Positions 43,883-57,051 are shown, counted from the stretch's first letter. The stretch is 64,000 bases of DNA from Buddleja alternifolia (GCA_019426215.1 CM033396.1:29651101-29715100), one strand, 5' to 3'. The notes: a model not told the origin generated them from the sequence alone. Numbers and translations: made by a program.

Positions 43883-46800
43883 GGAGGTTCTCTTAGCGTT
43901 CTACTATGCGCTCCAGCAGAATCACTTACTCCAACAGTAGTTATCCAAGAAGGGAGACTTAGCGCAAAAGGATAAGGTAAAACTTGACGCTTAGGAGGCG
44001 GAGGCTCTTGAGCTCTTGAACTAGACGCTTTCCTCTTTTCTCCTTTCTTCTTCTCTTACCCCTTATTGCCATCATCAGACTTTAGAAAATGTTCTGTAAG
44101 TAAACTTACGTGATGAGCAATCTGAGACATAGAGTCTGTGATGTCGTCCAGACGCTTGTCGAAGCGTTCCTGCAGTGCGAGGAGCTTGGCGCTGGTAGCA
44201 TCATTCAGAGATGTCTCTAGGGTTTCGAGGCGCTTTTCAAACTCTTCTTTTATGGCAAGTTGGTTGGCTTGAGTAGCATCATGCATTTCTTGAAAAGCTT
44301 GACTGCACTCACCAACAGCCGTTTGAGCTGAACTACGCATATGAGCAATTTGAGCGCTCATAACGTGAGACTCAATCTTTGCCAAATCGTTTTTAATCCA
44401 GTGGAGAGATTCTTCGTTCTGATTAGCATGAGCACTGATATCCTCCAAAACGAATTTGAGCAAAGGACCAAAAGATTGACTCTCATTTGATTGAATCGCT
44501 TGAGGAGCCGGTCGCTTGAACCGGGATGGGTGTTTAAGAGATTCAATAGGAACTTGATACGCGGGATCAAAGACAGTACATCGTACGTCAAGAGAAAGAT
44601 CCTCAGCAATATCAGCAGCAACGAGTTCAGGAGCGTCAGGAATATCCTCCGGTTGAGACGCTTAAACTGGTTCTTCAGCAGACGCTGGAATATTTGCAAC
44701 TTCAGAAGTGGACGCTTCAACTGACTTAGCAGGCGCTTCCTCAAGAGCTGACTCTGTTTAGCGAAAGTCATCGAATTGGAAGTTCCAATTTGCTAGATCA
44801 GCATAAAAAGTGGACGCAGCTTCCAAAAGTTCAGTGAGTCTGGTTCTAGAAATGCAAGTACCGGAAATGAATGTGCGAAGGGGACTATCAATGGCCCTGA
44901 TGTGCATGGGACCAATGATATCAAGCACATGATTCGGAAAGACTTTGGACGGCGCTTGACAGACAGAGAAAATGGAATCTGGGGAGTAATCTCTGGAAAA
45001 TCCAATCAAGCAGGCAGAAGGAAGAGACTTGAGATGCTGATCTTCAGGCACATAAGCAGCATAGTACTCTTCTAAATATGGATAGATCGCTTGAGCCAGT
45101 CCTTAATTTCTTTCTAGCAGTGAGAGGACAAACTCATAATGACTGAGTACCTCTTTGCGGATAGAAGGGAGCAGTGGATATCCTCGAAATGAATTGATTA
45201 CTGAGCCGTTCCATTGTCTGAGATTGGCAGTGAAGATTCTGTCGAAATGAGATAAGGGAGTCATAATCTTCACCATCAAGTTAAAGTTATCTTCGTAGTG
45301 CCTTGGAGCGAAATTCAAGCTTGTAATTTGAGTACTGCCACTGGTAGACGCTTGAGCGTTGAAATGTAGAGGAGTAATGGACAATCTGCGAAGCTCTTGA
45401 CGCAGACACTGCTGACGCTTTTGTCCAACTCTCTGTTGACGCTTCTTCAGGCAATACTTGCCGAAATGACGCTTCTTGTCATGCATGCCTATGCCAAATA
45501 AATGGGGAGCTTGAACTAACTCTGTGAAGGTATATTGATGACCCATATACACTTCAACCCAATTGACCTCGTTCAGCCAGTAGTCTGTGCCAGCGTTGAC
45601 AATAGCTCTGATGCCTTCATGGTGAATATCTCTGATAGATTCAAAGCGATATCTATCAGTCTGATAGTTAGCATTCCAGACGCTATCAAAATATGCATCA
45701 GCTTCAATCTGGATCAAATCTGTGATAGATTTGAGACGCTCACCGGCATGAACTGCTTTATTCTTCCATAGGCGAAGTGGATTGACCGAAGTTAGATTTT
45801 CAAGACTATTAGCAATATGAGGAAAGTGTGTGTAGCCTTCTCTGTTCAAGACTGCCTCTGACCGAAGAGGCTCATACACACGAATATTGTAGTCTTTGAG
45901 AGCAAAACCTGTAGCCTTGTTGTGGCCATAGTCGAGGTAATATGCCAGATCCACATCACATCTAGGAGTTCTTCCTCCTTGTCTGTCTTGTTGAAGAATG
46001 AGAGAGGACGGTATTTGACCAGGAGTTTTTCCTAGTTGAATGGCCAGATAGTACTTCCTCTCAATTTCTGTCAGCTCAGTGTTAAACACTATATCCCTGA
46101 TTTTACTGTCGATATCAATCAGCAGGGCAATCTCATTCTCAGCAGCAATATATCTTTCTTCATTATAGCCTGCAGGAATGAAATCTTCTTCGAGCGTTGG
46201 GGGCATGTAGTTGATTGAATGATCAATCGTCTTCAGCGTGTCCAATTGGAAGAAGTGCCTTGGCTCTGTAACATCTTCAACAACGCTCTGACCTTCGGAG
46301 CGTGCCTCTGTTATAGCCGGAACAGGAATTGATGTTTGAACCTCTTTGGGAGCAGGTTCCTCAGTTTCAATTGCAGCAGCTTCTGCGGCAACGTCTTTGG
46401 CAATAGCCATAACTTTTGTCATCTCAACATCTAGGTTGACGTCGGTTGTTGCTTCAGCAGCAGCTGGAACTAAAGCTGTAACACATGAACTATCCTCTAT
46501 AAGAGCAGGATCTTCTACAGATGTAGGAATAGAAATGATGTGGGAAGAAATAAACTTACCCTGAGAACTTGTCTCAACAGCAATACTTTGAGCGCTTGGC
46601 TCAACAATCTCAGGCTCTTCGGGAACAGGAGCAGCTCGACGCATGCTTGTCCTGGAACGCTTGAAGATTTTCTTCACGTTAACTCCTTCAACGAGTTTGA
46701 GCGCTTGAGCGAGAGGAGCAACAGCTTGTTCATCAAATTCAATTTGTTTAATAATTCCTTCCAGCTTCCTCCGCTTGAGAGGTACCTTGTCCTGTGCATC

Positions 46801-47728
46801 CTCATCAGTTTCCTCATCATCTTTTTGAGGAGCAGGAACAACTTATGCCTTGGGCTTTCTAGGAGCCCTCTTCTTGGTAGCAGCAAGACGCTTCATGGCT
46901 TTCTCTTGAACAGGACGCCCAACCTCTTCATCAGACGCTTCACGTACAGTCTGACGCTCAAAAAGTGGTTTAGTGGCACCACCAACTTTGGGAGGATTGA
47001 ATAGATTGGTCAGAATCCTTTTTCCCAAAAACTTGGTCTTATTCAAAGGGAGACCAGATGAGTAAACGCAGTCTGATCTGTACAGAAGGTCACTCAAAAC
47101 AAGCCCATACGGTTTATTTGGGGTGTTCAGACACTCCCTAAACCTTCCAAAGATGTACTCACTCCAGTTGATTTGGATAGAGAGGAGTATTGCTGTCATC
47201 ATCTGAAATTGTGTGGGGTTGACCTTATCAAAAGTGCCCACTCTGCATTCAATAATCTTGCTGCAGAAATCAGCCAACAGACGGTATTGTGATGCCATAT
47301 CTTTCTTTTCAAAGTGCTGGGTGTAGGGTACACCATCATAAGCCCTCATAGTCGTCCATGCTTGATTTGTGCCAGAGTAACACTGTCCAGTGCATCACCC
47401 TCATTGGGAAGGTTGAAGTTCTTGGCAATGGATGCAGCAGACAACATAAATTCCCTAGGTGCCTCCTTCTTGGACATAGGAAGAAGACAAGAGATAGACT
47501 TCTTATCCTCCGAGAGTTTAGCCGTCCTCCAGAAAGTGTCAACCTCCGTCGGAAAGAAATATGAATATTATGTTAAGAATTCTTAAGCCCGGCCTTTGTA
47601 ACAGTGTCCATCATGTCATGCAGGTTGATCTGGGGTTGATCATACAGAAATTTCCAGTCGACAACAAGGCCTTCAGTAACCTTGGTGATAGACTCGGCAG
47701 AAGTAGACGAAGCTTTCTTTGGTGCCAT
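43883..47728 (-). pseudogene. Env-like third ORF of Sirevirus-like element B
   Basis: On the minus strand from ATG 47,728 (MAPKKASSTSAESITK) to a deletion junction at about 43,883. Open pieces: 47,728-47,580; 47,349-46,843 (HFEKKDMASQYRLLADFCSK); 46,677-45,103 (524 aa); 45,051-44,758; 44,463-44,056 (coiled coil with two E-RFDKRL/E-FEKRL motifs). The 524-aa piece matches element A's first env-like frame over GYNEERYIAAENEIALL and RYRFESIRDIHHEG. It also supplies the N-terminal half missing from element A: a Lys/Arg- and Glu-rich region. It follows pol by about 840 bp. Several stops and frameshifts make it inactive. Its role in living relatives is unknown; 'env-like' rests on position and the coiled coil only. 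Confidence 0.7.
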
Positions 47729-48570
47729 TTTTTTTTAAAAAAGAGTGAACTGAGATTTTCTTTTGCTTTGAGAGAGAGAGAGAGAGTAGAATTTGCAGAA
47801 ATTTTTTGAGTAATAGTGAATGATTTTTCTGCAGAAATTATTTTAAATGACACAGTAAAGAAATTTTTGAAACTTGTGTTCTCTCATCTCTTTAAGATTT
47901 AAACACGTGTAAAGTTATTTTAATCTCAGCCATGAAAATATTAACCGCGGACGCGAGTTTTGTGTAAGAGAGAGAAGTTACATTTGGTAATTCCCATATT
48001 TAACGATTTGACATCTGATTTAATGTTTTAAAAAAAACGTTTGGCATTTTCAGAGTGTAACACACGCGCCTGATGGTACACTGACACGTACACAAACACG
48101 TGCTATCTCTGAACCGTCATTTTAAAAGTTTTTTATTACCCGCCAGTTTGATGTGATAGAAGCGTGCGAGTAGAGTACAAAATAGACTTTTGAGTCTACC
48201 CACTACTTCAAGAAACTTGTAAAATTTATGCATGACTTTTATAAACAATTTTATATTAAGTGTTGAATGGAATAAGTTCAACGCTTAACATATATCACTT
48301 TTTGATATATCATTAGAAAATTAGACGCTTAGGATTGAAAAGTCTTTTTATGTTTGAGCGTTCAATATTTTATGCATAAGTAATACTGAGCGTTGATGAT
48401 CATGCATCTGAAAATTTTGATCATTGACGCTTGCAGTTATGGTCAAGTACAACTTTAAGGTTCCCCCTAAATTTGATAACTTGTACCAATTGTAAAAAAA
48501 ACTTCTTTTAGACATAAATCAAGTGGATTCCCCCTAAATTATATGTCTAATAAAGTATGATGCAAAATGA
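47729..48570 (-). other. Spacer between pol and the env-like ORF of element B
   Basis: Non-coding. It includes a CT/GA tract at about 47,769-47,786 just upstream of the env-like ATG. No further element ends. Confidence 0.55.
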
Positions 48571-51500
48571 TTAAGCGTTTAAGTCAATCATACCTAATTC
48601 ACTTCTCAAAGTGAGAAAACGTTGTTCGTTGAGCGCTTTGGTGAAGATATCTGCCAATTGTTTGTCAGTTCCAATGAAGTGCATGGAGATATCTTTCATT
48701 TGAACGTGCTGACGAAGAAAATGGTATCTAATGTCAATGTGTTTGGTTCTGGAATGAAGAACAGGGTTTTAAGTCATGGCTAGAGCGCTTTGGTTATCAC
48801 AATGAATGGGGGTTGGACCTAGGATTATTCCATAATCTCTAAGTTGTTGCCTCATCCATAACACTTGTGCACAACAACTTTCTGCAGCTACATACTCAGC
48901 TTCGGCTGTGGAGGTAGCTATGGATTGTTGGTTCTTACTATGCCATGAAACTAACCTATCACCTAGAAATTGACATGTACCACTAGTACTCTTACGATCT
49001 ATTTTGCATCCTGTAAAATTTGCATCTGAGTAACCAATTAGTTCAAAAGGAGAGTCCCTTGGATACCATAAGCCCACATTTTGTGTGCCTTTTAGGTATT
49101 TAAGGATCTTCTTGGTAGCAATTAAGTGTGACTCTTTAGGATCAGCTTAAAATCGTGCACACATGCATATCGAAAACATAATATCAGTCTACTGGCAGTA
49201 AGATAAAGAAGTGATCCAATGATACCTCTATAATTAGTGATATCAACTTTCTTTCCACTTTCATCTTTATCTAACTTAAGCGTTTGGCTCATTAGAATTT
49301 TTAAATATGATGCATTTTCCATACCAAATTTTTTAATCATATCTATTGTATATTTAGCTTGGTTAATAAATATGCCATTAGGGAGTTGTTTAACTTGTAA
49401 TCCTAAGAAAAAAGTTAATTCACCCATCATGCTCATTTCAAATTGTTCTTGCATCATTTTCGAAAATTTCTCACACAGACGCTTATTAGTAGAACCAAAT
49501 ATAATATCATCAACATAAATTTGGACTAAGAGAGTATCTTCGTCACTGGTGATTTTAAATAACGTTGTATCAACGCTGCTTTTTGAAAAGCCTTTAGCAA
49601 TAAGGAAGATAGAGAGAGTGTCATACCATGCTCGGGGTGCTTGCTTAAGCCCATAAAGTGCTTTGTCTAGCTTGTAGACCATACCCTTACCATGATTGTT
49701 GATGAATCCCGGTGGTTGCTCCACATATACTTCTTCTTGGAGTTTACCATTCAGGAAAGCACTCTTCACGTCCATCTGATACACCATGAACTTGTTGAAC
49801 GCTGCATACGCTAGAAACATGCGGATTGCTTCAAGACGGCCGACAGGAGCGTATGTCTCATCAAAATCAATACCTTCTTCTTGGCAATATCCTTGAGCTA
49901 CGAGTCTGGCCTTGTTCCTTATCACAATGCCATTCTCATCCATCTTGTTTCTATAAACCCATCTAGTCCCAATAACTCCTTGGTGAGTTGGCCTTGGTAC
50001 TAGCATCCAAACCTTATTTCGTTCAAACTGATTAAGCTCTTCTTGCATGGCTTCAATCCAACTTGGGTCGCTTAGCGCTTCATCCACTTTCTTAGGTTCC
50101 ATTTGAGATAAAAAGCTTTCAAACATAGCCTCATTAAATGTAGTGGCTCTAGTCCTAATAGGTGCTTCAATATCTCCAATAATCTGCTCAGGTGGATGGT
50201 TCCGCAACCATAGTCTGTCTGGTTGGAAAGGGTGAAGAGGTTGAACAGGCGCTTGACTATCCTCTTGCGTAGGCGCTTCAAGTTCACAGATCCTTGTTTG
50301 CTCTTGACGATCACTCTCTTCATGATCATCAGCAGATCTTGCAATATTATCTAGAGAATTCTTACGAGTAATCCTAGGAGGTAGCACTGAGATCTCATCA
50401 TTATCGTCAGTATCTTCATCAATGGTGATCTTAGACGCTTGATGACATAGATCTTCAACTCCTACATCATTCACATTAACCTTACTCGGTTCTTGGTTTG
50501 CATCATCAAAAACAACATGAATAGATTCCTCAACCTCTGATTTGATCTTATTTAGGATGCGAAAATTCTTTCCATTCTTGGCATAGCCTAGAAAGATTCC
50601 CTCATCCGCTTTAGGATCAAATGTCTTCAGGCTTTGGGATCCATTATTATGGATATAACATTTAGAACCAAAGACGTGAAAATATGAAACATTTGGCTTA
50701 CGTCCCTTCCATAGTTCATATGGAGTTTTCCCATGCTGTTTGTTGATCATGCAACGATTTTGAGTGTAACAGGCAGTGTTGATCGCTTCGGCCCAAAACC
50801 TAGGAGCAAGCTTGGACTCTGCTAACATCGTCCTAGCGGCTTCCTTGAGCGTTCTGTTCCGACGTTCAGCAACACCATTTTGTTGGGGAGTTCTGGGAGC
50901 TGAATACTCATGCTGTATTCCATTCTCTGCACACAACTTCTCAACAATCTTGTTAGTAAACTCAGTACCGCGATCGCTTCTTATTCTTGCAACCTTAAGA
51001 TTTTTCAATATTTGAAGTTGCCGAATAAGTGTTGTTAACTTGTCACATGTCTCATCTTTGGATGAAAGAAATTCCACCCAAGTAAATCGAGAGAAATCAT
51101 CTACTATCACCAAAGTATACTTTTTACAGCTTACACTGATCATTTGAACAAGTCCAAACAAATCCGTGTGAAGTAGTTCAAGTATTCTAGAGGTAGATCG
51201 ATGAGGTTTTCTCTTGAACGATGACTTAACTTGTTTACCCATTTGACAAGCGTCACAAAGGCGATCCTTATGAAATGGTCCATTTGGTAATCCCTCTACA
51301 AGATTTTGACTTATAAGCTGAGAGATTGTCTTAAAGTTGAGGTGATTCATTTTTCTATGCTATAACCAACCCATTTTAGATTCATTTTTAGCAACAAAGC
51401 ATGTTGGGTTGTTATCAACTGTTGAACCCCAATCTACCAAATATAAGTTGTTAGTTCTTTTACCCTTCAATTTAGTAGACTTAGTTTTAGTGTCATTTAT

Positions 51501-52562
51501 ATAGCAACAGTCGCTTGAGAATATGACTTCAAAGCCTTTATCACAAAATTGACTTATGCTTAATAAATTGTGCTTTAGACCCTCAACATAATAAACATCA
51601 CTTATCATGATGTTCCCCCTATGCATAGTACCTATACCTTTGGTTTTACCTTTGGAGTTGTCACCAAATACAACCTGAGGACCATTGGCAGCTCGATAGT
51701 TGATCAGAAGATCCTTGGAACCAGTCATGTGCCTTGACGATCTACTATCGAAGTACCAAACAGATGTATCGGCTCTAGCTCTAGGTACCTGCAATCAAAA
51801 GGGAAGTTCTATTTCTGTTTAGGTACCTATTGTTGCTTGGGTCCTTTAACATTAGTAGCTTTGTTAGTTTGAATTAGAACTTTAGGAACCCATATTTGCC
51901 TGGTCTTCATTGTAGGAATACTGGCCTTCTTGGGTTTCACATTGTGTTATGTGTGTTGTTTGGGTGTATAATAATATCCTTGATTATAACAGTGATCATA
52001 ATCATAATCATAATTATCATGGTATCGATAATATGACCTTGACTGCTTTGGATATTGACGCTGGTATTTCCTTGGCGCTGGCTTGGGTTGCACTTTTGGT
52101 GCTGGACGCTTAGCGCTTGCTTCACAGTGGTCAGACTTATCTTTAGCCTTTTAAGCGTTTGGATAAACCCGTCTTTGTGAATCATTTGCATTAGCCTTAC
52201 CCTTGCCTGAGTCAGCTTTGGCTTTCTCATTTAGCCTCTTACCATTGTCGCTAGGTTCATCTAGCATTTGAATTTTTGAACTTTTCTCAACAAAGATAAC
52301 ACCCTTTCCTTTGTTGTTTGTCGTAACATTAGATTTATTAGGTTGTTTACCGAGTTTATAGCATCCTAAACCGGTCTTTTCACCAAATAATCTAGTTACT
52401 TCAGTCACATTATCCAACTTTCTAGAAGCTTTTGATAATGATGAGATGAGCTGCTCTGATTTAGCAAGTCTAGCGATCAAATCAGCTTCTCTCTTGACTA
52501 TTATATCAAGATCGCTTTTTAATTGATTAATTTCACTCTCAAGCGATTGGTTTTTCTCAATG
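48571..52562 (-). pseudogene. gag C-terminal part and pol of Sirevirus-like element B, inverted
   Basis: On the minus strand: gag extension from 52,562 (NQSLESEINQLKSDL coiled coil, then a Lys/Asn-rich tail with a Tyr/Asp run); protease at 51,794-51,360 where the catalytic DSG reads DSR (YFDSRSSRHMTG); integrase in the frame 51,350-49,122 with a CDACQMG zinc end, [17 protein letters not shown] and [11 protein letters not shown]; reverse transcriptase with [12 protein letters not shown] and YVDDIIFGS; RNase H from 49,077 (YSDANFTGCKIDRKSTSG) to a TAA at 48,571-48,573. Stops at 51,360 (a TAG where LWH is expected), 49,122 and 48,769 (just after SALAMT) plus small shifts inactivate it. The 742-aa integrase-RT frame is still open, so decay is moderate. 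It begins abruptly at the inversion breakpoint next to Agenet copy 3. Confidence 0.88.
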
Positions 52563-53017
52563 CACCAGTACTTCACCAAAACGACTTACATCATTAATGG
52601 CGTTTAACGCAGGACTCCGTAGAAGTATGCAGCAAAGAATAAGGTTTTCTTGGCTCCTTCTACGAAGCGATCGTGGTGGCCAAGATCACGAGAAATAATC
52701 AATACGTTGTTCAGTACAAAACCCTTGTCGAAGATGATTTATCTGAGCCGCTGCGAGAGGTTGTCGCTGCCGATGAAGTCCGGCCTCCGCCGCCGCCACC
52801 TGAGCTGCCGCCGATTCGGTTCTTCAGTGGTGATCGTGTTGATGCTTTCGATAATGATGGGTGGTGGGTCGGAACAGTTAGTGGGATGAATGTTGAGGAA
52901 GGAACGTATTACGTGTATTTCGAGTTGTTTATGGTTGAGATTGCTTATCACCCAAGTAAGCTCAGATTGCATCAAGATTGGAACAAGGGAAAGTGGTCTG
53001 TTTCTTCCGGATACTAA
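52563..53017 (+). pseudogene. Agenet copy 3, coding part, broken
   Basis: Similarity to copies 1 and 2 starts at CCAGTACTTCACCAAAACG, so the ATG and about 16 codons are missing. Two bases are lost near 52,612 (GCAGGACTCC for GCAGGGGACTCC), and a codon GAA has become TAA near 52,639. From 52,673 the frame is open (114 aa) and both Agenet domains are recognisable (FFSGDRVDAFDNDGWWVG). Its promoter lies inverted at 29,623-29,931. Confidence 0.9.
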
Positions 53018-53462
53018 TTAATTTACAGGAATGTGCAGATGGTGCTTAATTTCATGTTATTCGATTTATTTTTCTTATATTTCTTGATATTTTTTGGGGT
53101 ACAATTGAAGGGAACGAGTCGGAATTTGTCACTTGAGAATATCTTGTTAATTTACTTTTTTTGGAGATTACAGTTAGAAATTGTTTCCTTATTCGTAGTT
53201 TATTTCTTCAAGTTAATAAATTCTGAGAAACTTACGATTATGAATTTGAAAACTTATTAGTTTCGCTTATTTATAGCGTATATCTTTATTAATCCATCTG
53301 TGTTGTTAGTTGCGTTTCTTCTTTCTTTCTTTTTTATTTATAGGTATCCTTAATAATTTTGATTGATGAATTGGGATATAAGTTATAACTAAAGAAGAGA
53401 TAATAATGCTCTGGCTCCAATGCGTTGCGCAACTCACGCAAGAATTATTCAAGAAAATTATC
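53018..53462. other. Downstream flank of Agenet copy 3
   Basis: Non-coding, resembling 2283-2640 and 18,406-18,730 (for example TTTGGAGATTACAGTTAGAAA). It is cut at 53,463 by the Tourist-like insertion. Confidence 0.6.
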
Positions 53463-53659
53463 TTAGGTTGTGTTTGGATTGATGGATTTGAACCTGGGGA
53501 TTTCAAATCCCCTGCTCAAATCCATTCTTTGCTGTTTGGCCCCAATTCTAAATGAATGGATTTCAAATCCATTTTAGGGCTGAGTGGATTTGAAGCCCAT
53601 TTTCTAATAGATTTCAAATCCTCTCCCATACCCTGTCATTTGAAATCCACTCCAACTAA

Positions 53660-54772
53660 AATCAACACATTTTTTACACACATTTACACACACGTCGAAC
53701 TTTTTACACACATAGTCACACACACTACACTCTTGCACATATTTTCACACACTACACATATTTTCACACACACTACACACTTTTTACACACACTGCATAT
53801 TTTTTACACACACTACACACATTTTACACACAATGCATACTTTTTACACACAATGCATGCTTTTTACACACACTGCACATTTTTTACACATACTGCACAC
53901 ATTTTACACACAATGCACACTTTTTACACACACTGACCATATTTTCACACACACTCCATACTTTTTACACACACTACACATATTTTCACACACACTGCAC
54001 ACTTTTTACACACACTGCACACTATTTACATATACTGCAAACTTTTTACACACACTACATTTTTTTTACACATAATGCACACTTTTTACACACACTCCAA
54101 ACTTTTTACACACACAACATATTTTTTACACATAATGCACACTTTTTACACACACTCCAAACTTTTTACACACACAACACACTTTTTACACACATTGCAA
54201 ACTTTTTACACACACTGCACACTTTTTACACACTTTTTATACACACTGCACATATTTTACACATAATGCACACTTTTTACACACATTGCACACAATTTCA
54301 CACACACTACACACTTTTTACACACACTACACACTTTTTACACACACTGCACATTTTTTACACACTTTTTACACACACTGCACACATTTTACACACAATG
54401 CACACTTTTTACACACACTGCCCATATTTTCACACACACTCCATACTTTTTACACACACTACACACATTTTCACACGCACTACACACTTTTTACACACAC
54501 TGCATACTATTTACACACACTACATATTTTTTACACATAATGCACACTTTTTACACACACTGCACACACACTCCATACTTTTTACATACACAACACATTT
54601 TTTACACACACAACACACTTTTTACACACACTGCACACTTTTTACACGCGCTGCACACTTTTTACACACACTGCACACTTTTTACATACACAACGCACTT
54701 TTTACACACACTGCACACTTTTTACATACACAACACATTTTTTACACACACTGCACACTTTTTACATACACA
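53660..54772. repeat. Left minisatellite arm
   Basis: Units of about 19-22 bp, CACTTTTTACACACACTGCA with variants (CTACA, CTCCA, ATTTTCACACACA). More than 50 units. A shorter stretch in the same orientation continues at 55,523-55,835 after the nested hAT element. Confidence 0.85.
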
Positions 54773-55522
54773 TTGGGGTGTATACAAATTGACCGAACCG
54801 ACCGCAAGCTGAAATTTCGGTCCGAACCGAAAATTTCGGTTCGGTTTTCAATTTTTTTTTTTTGCCAAAATTCAGTTTTCGGTTCGGTTTTCTATTTTGA
54901 GGTTCGGTTAACCGCAAAACCGAACTTTTTTTTAAAATTTTTTTATTTTTATATAGTATATTATAGACCAAAAACTTTAAAAACTGTGTTTTCTAGTGAC
55001 AACTTATAGGAAAATAAAGAAAATGAATTAAAATTAGTCATAATTAAATTTTAATTATTTATTTATATCGAAAAGCCGAACCAAACCGGTTCACTTTTTA
55101 ATTTCATTATGTCAATTTTAGTTGATCATGCTAAACGTAATTGTAAATATATAAATATTTGCATTCCAAAGAAAAAGTGAACAACAATAGCCAAAAAACA
55201 GTAGCCAGTGAGACTTTTGAAAAAAACAGTAGCTAAAAAAAAAAAAATTCTTTTTTGGTTTTAACCGAACTGAAAAAAAATTGACCGAACCGGTCGATTT
55301 TTTAACCGAACCGAACCTGTTTCGGTTCGGTTTTCAGTCTGGATTTTAGAAAAATCAAAATTTTGGTTAACCGAAAATCCGACCGAACAGGTCGATTTTT
55401 TAACCGAACCGGACTGAACTTGTTCAGTTCGGTTTTCGGTCCGGATTCTCGAAAAATTGAAATTTCGGTTAATCGAAAATCCGGTTCGGTTCGGTTAAAA
55501 AACCGACCGATGAACACCCCTA
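54773..55522. mobile_element. hAT-type MITE nested in the minisatellite (750 bp)
   Basis: Ends TTGGGGTGT and, inverted, TAGGGGTGT; 8-bp duplication CATACACA at 54,765-54,772 and 55,523-55,530. The arms are full of CCGAACCG/CGGTTCGG words. No coding sense. Confidence 0.82.
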
Positions 55523-55839
55523 CATACACAACACATTTTTACACACACAACATATTTTTTACACACATTACACACTTTTTACACATAATGCACACCTTTT
55601 ACACACAATGACACTTTTTACACATACAGAACACCTAATTTACACACACTTCACACAGTTACACATTCAGAGCATATTTTTTACATACAATGCACATATT
55701 TACACAAATAGATCACATATTTTACACACACCACATATTTTCATACACGATACACATTGCACACATTCACACATACAAAGCACATATTTTATATACACTA
55801 TATACTTTTTGCACATATGACACACTTTTTACAAACACT

Positions 55840-56840
55840 GAACACATTGTATGTGTAATGTGTGTAAAATGTATGTAGTGTGTATATAAAGTGTGCATTT
55901 TGTGTAGATGTGTGTTGTGTGTGTAAAAAGTGTGTTGTGCATGTAAGAAGTGTGCATTGTGTGTAAATGTGTGTAGTGTGTGTAAAATGTATGTAAAAAA
56001 TATGCAGTGCGCAGTGTGCAAAATGTATATAAAAAATATGCAGCGTGTTGTGTGTATAAGAAGTGTGCAGTGTGTGTAAATGTGTGCAGCATGTGTAAAA
56101 AATGTGTAGTGTGTGTAAAAATGTGTAGTATGTGTGTAGAAAGTGTGTTATGCGTGTAAGAAGTGTCCAATGTGTAGCGTGCGTAAAATATATGTAAAAA
56201 ATATGCAATGTGTGTAAAAAATGTGTTGTGCATATAAGAAGTGTGCAGTGTGTGTAAAATATGTGCAAAAAGTGTGCAGTGAGTGTAAACAATGTGTAGT
56301 GTGTGTGTGTGTGTGTGTGTAAGATATATGTAAATGTGTGTAGTGTGTGTATAAAAAGTGTGCAGTGTGTGTAAATATGTGTAGTGTGTGTAAAAGAAGT
56401 GTACAGTGTGTGTAAAATATATGTAAAAAATATACAGTGAGTGTAAAAATTGTGTTATGCGTATAAGAAGTGTGCAGTGTGTGTAAATGTGTATATTGTA
56501 TGTAAAATATGTGCAAAAAGTGTGCAATGTGTGTAAAAAATGTGTAGTGTATGTAAAAAATGTGTTGTGCATGTAAGAAGTGTGTAGTATGTGTAAAATA
56601 AATGTAAAAAATATGCAGTGTGTGTAAAAAGTGTGTTGTGCATATAAGAAGTGTGCAGTGTGTGTAAATGTGTGTAGTGTGTGTAAAAGGTGTGCAGTGT
56701 GTGTAAAAAGTGTGTTGTGCGTGTAAGAAATGTGCAGTGTGTGTGCAAAAGGTGTGCAGTGTGTGTAAAAGTGTGTTGTGTGTGTAAAAAGTGTGCAATG
56801 TGTGTAAAATATGTGTAATTGTGTGTAATGTAATGTAAAA
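55840..56840. repeat. Right minisatellite arm, inverted relative to the left
   Basis: Units GTGTGTAAAAAGTGTGCAGT with variants, the reverse complement of the left arm's unit. The switch in orientation falls near 55,835-55,860. Confidence 0.85.
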
Positions 56841-57051
56841 ATCAAATAAAATATTGAAAAATTTCAAATGCTCTAGGATTTATAGCCAAACAATGAATTT
56901 GAAGTGCATGAATTTGGAAATCCTTTTATAAATCCATATGTAGCCAAACAAGGTATTTCTAATGGTGTGGATTTCAAATCCAAGGGGTTTGAAATTCATT
57001 CATTTCAAATTCCTCACCAAATCCAAATCCATCAATCCAAACGCAGCCTTA

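Larger units (their letters stand above)
53466..57048. mobile_element. Large Tourist-like (PIF/Harbinger-type) element with opposed minisatellite arms
   Basis: The ends GGTTGTGTTTGGATTGATGG and, inverted, GGCTGCGTTTGGATTGATGG continue into further matching sequence (GATTTG, ATTTCAAATCC words). The duplication TTA lies at 53,463-53,465 and 57,049-57,051. Ordinary MITEs are under 1 kb; this one is 3.58 kb because each arm holds a minisatellite about 1 kb long, one the reverse complement of the other, with a hAT element between them. Long His/Thr/Phe- and Tyr-rich frames in many phases (for example 54,266-55,009 and 55,829-56,845) come from stop-free repeats and are not genes. Confidence 0.88.

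Noticed and set aside
53556..56867. Long His/Thr/Phe/Tyr-rich frames on both strands
   Set aside because: They are translations of the opposed minisatellite arms of the Tourist-like element; several phases are open at once and there is no initiation context.
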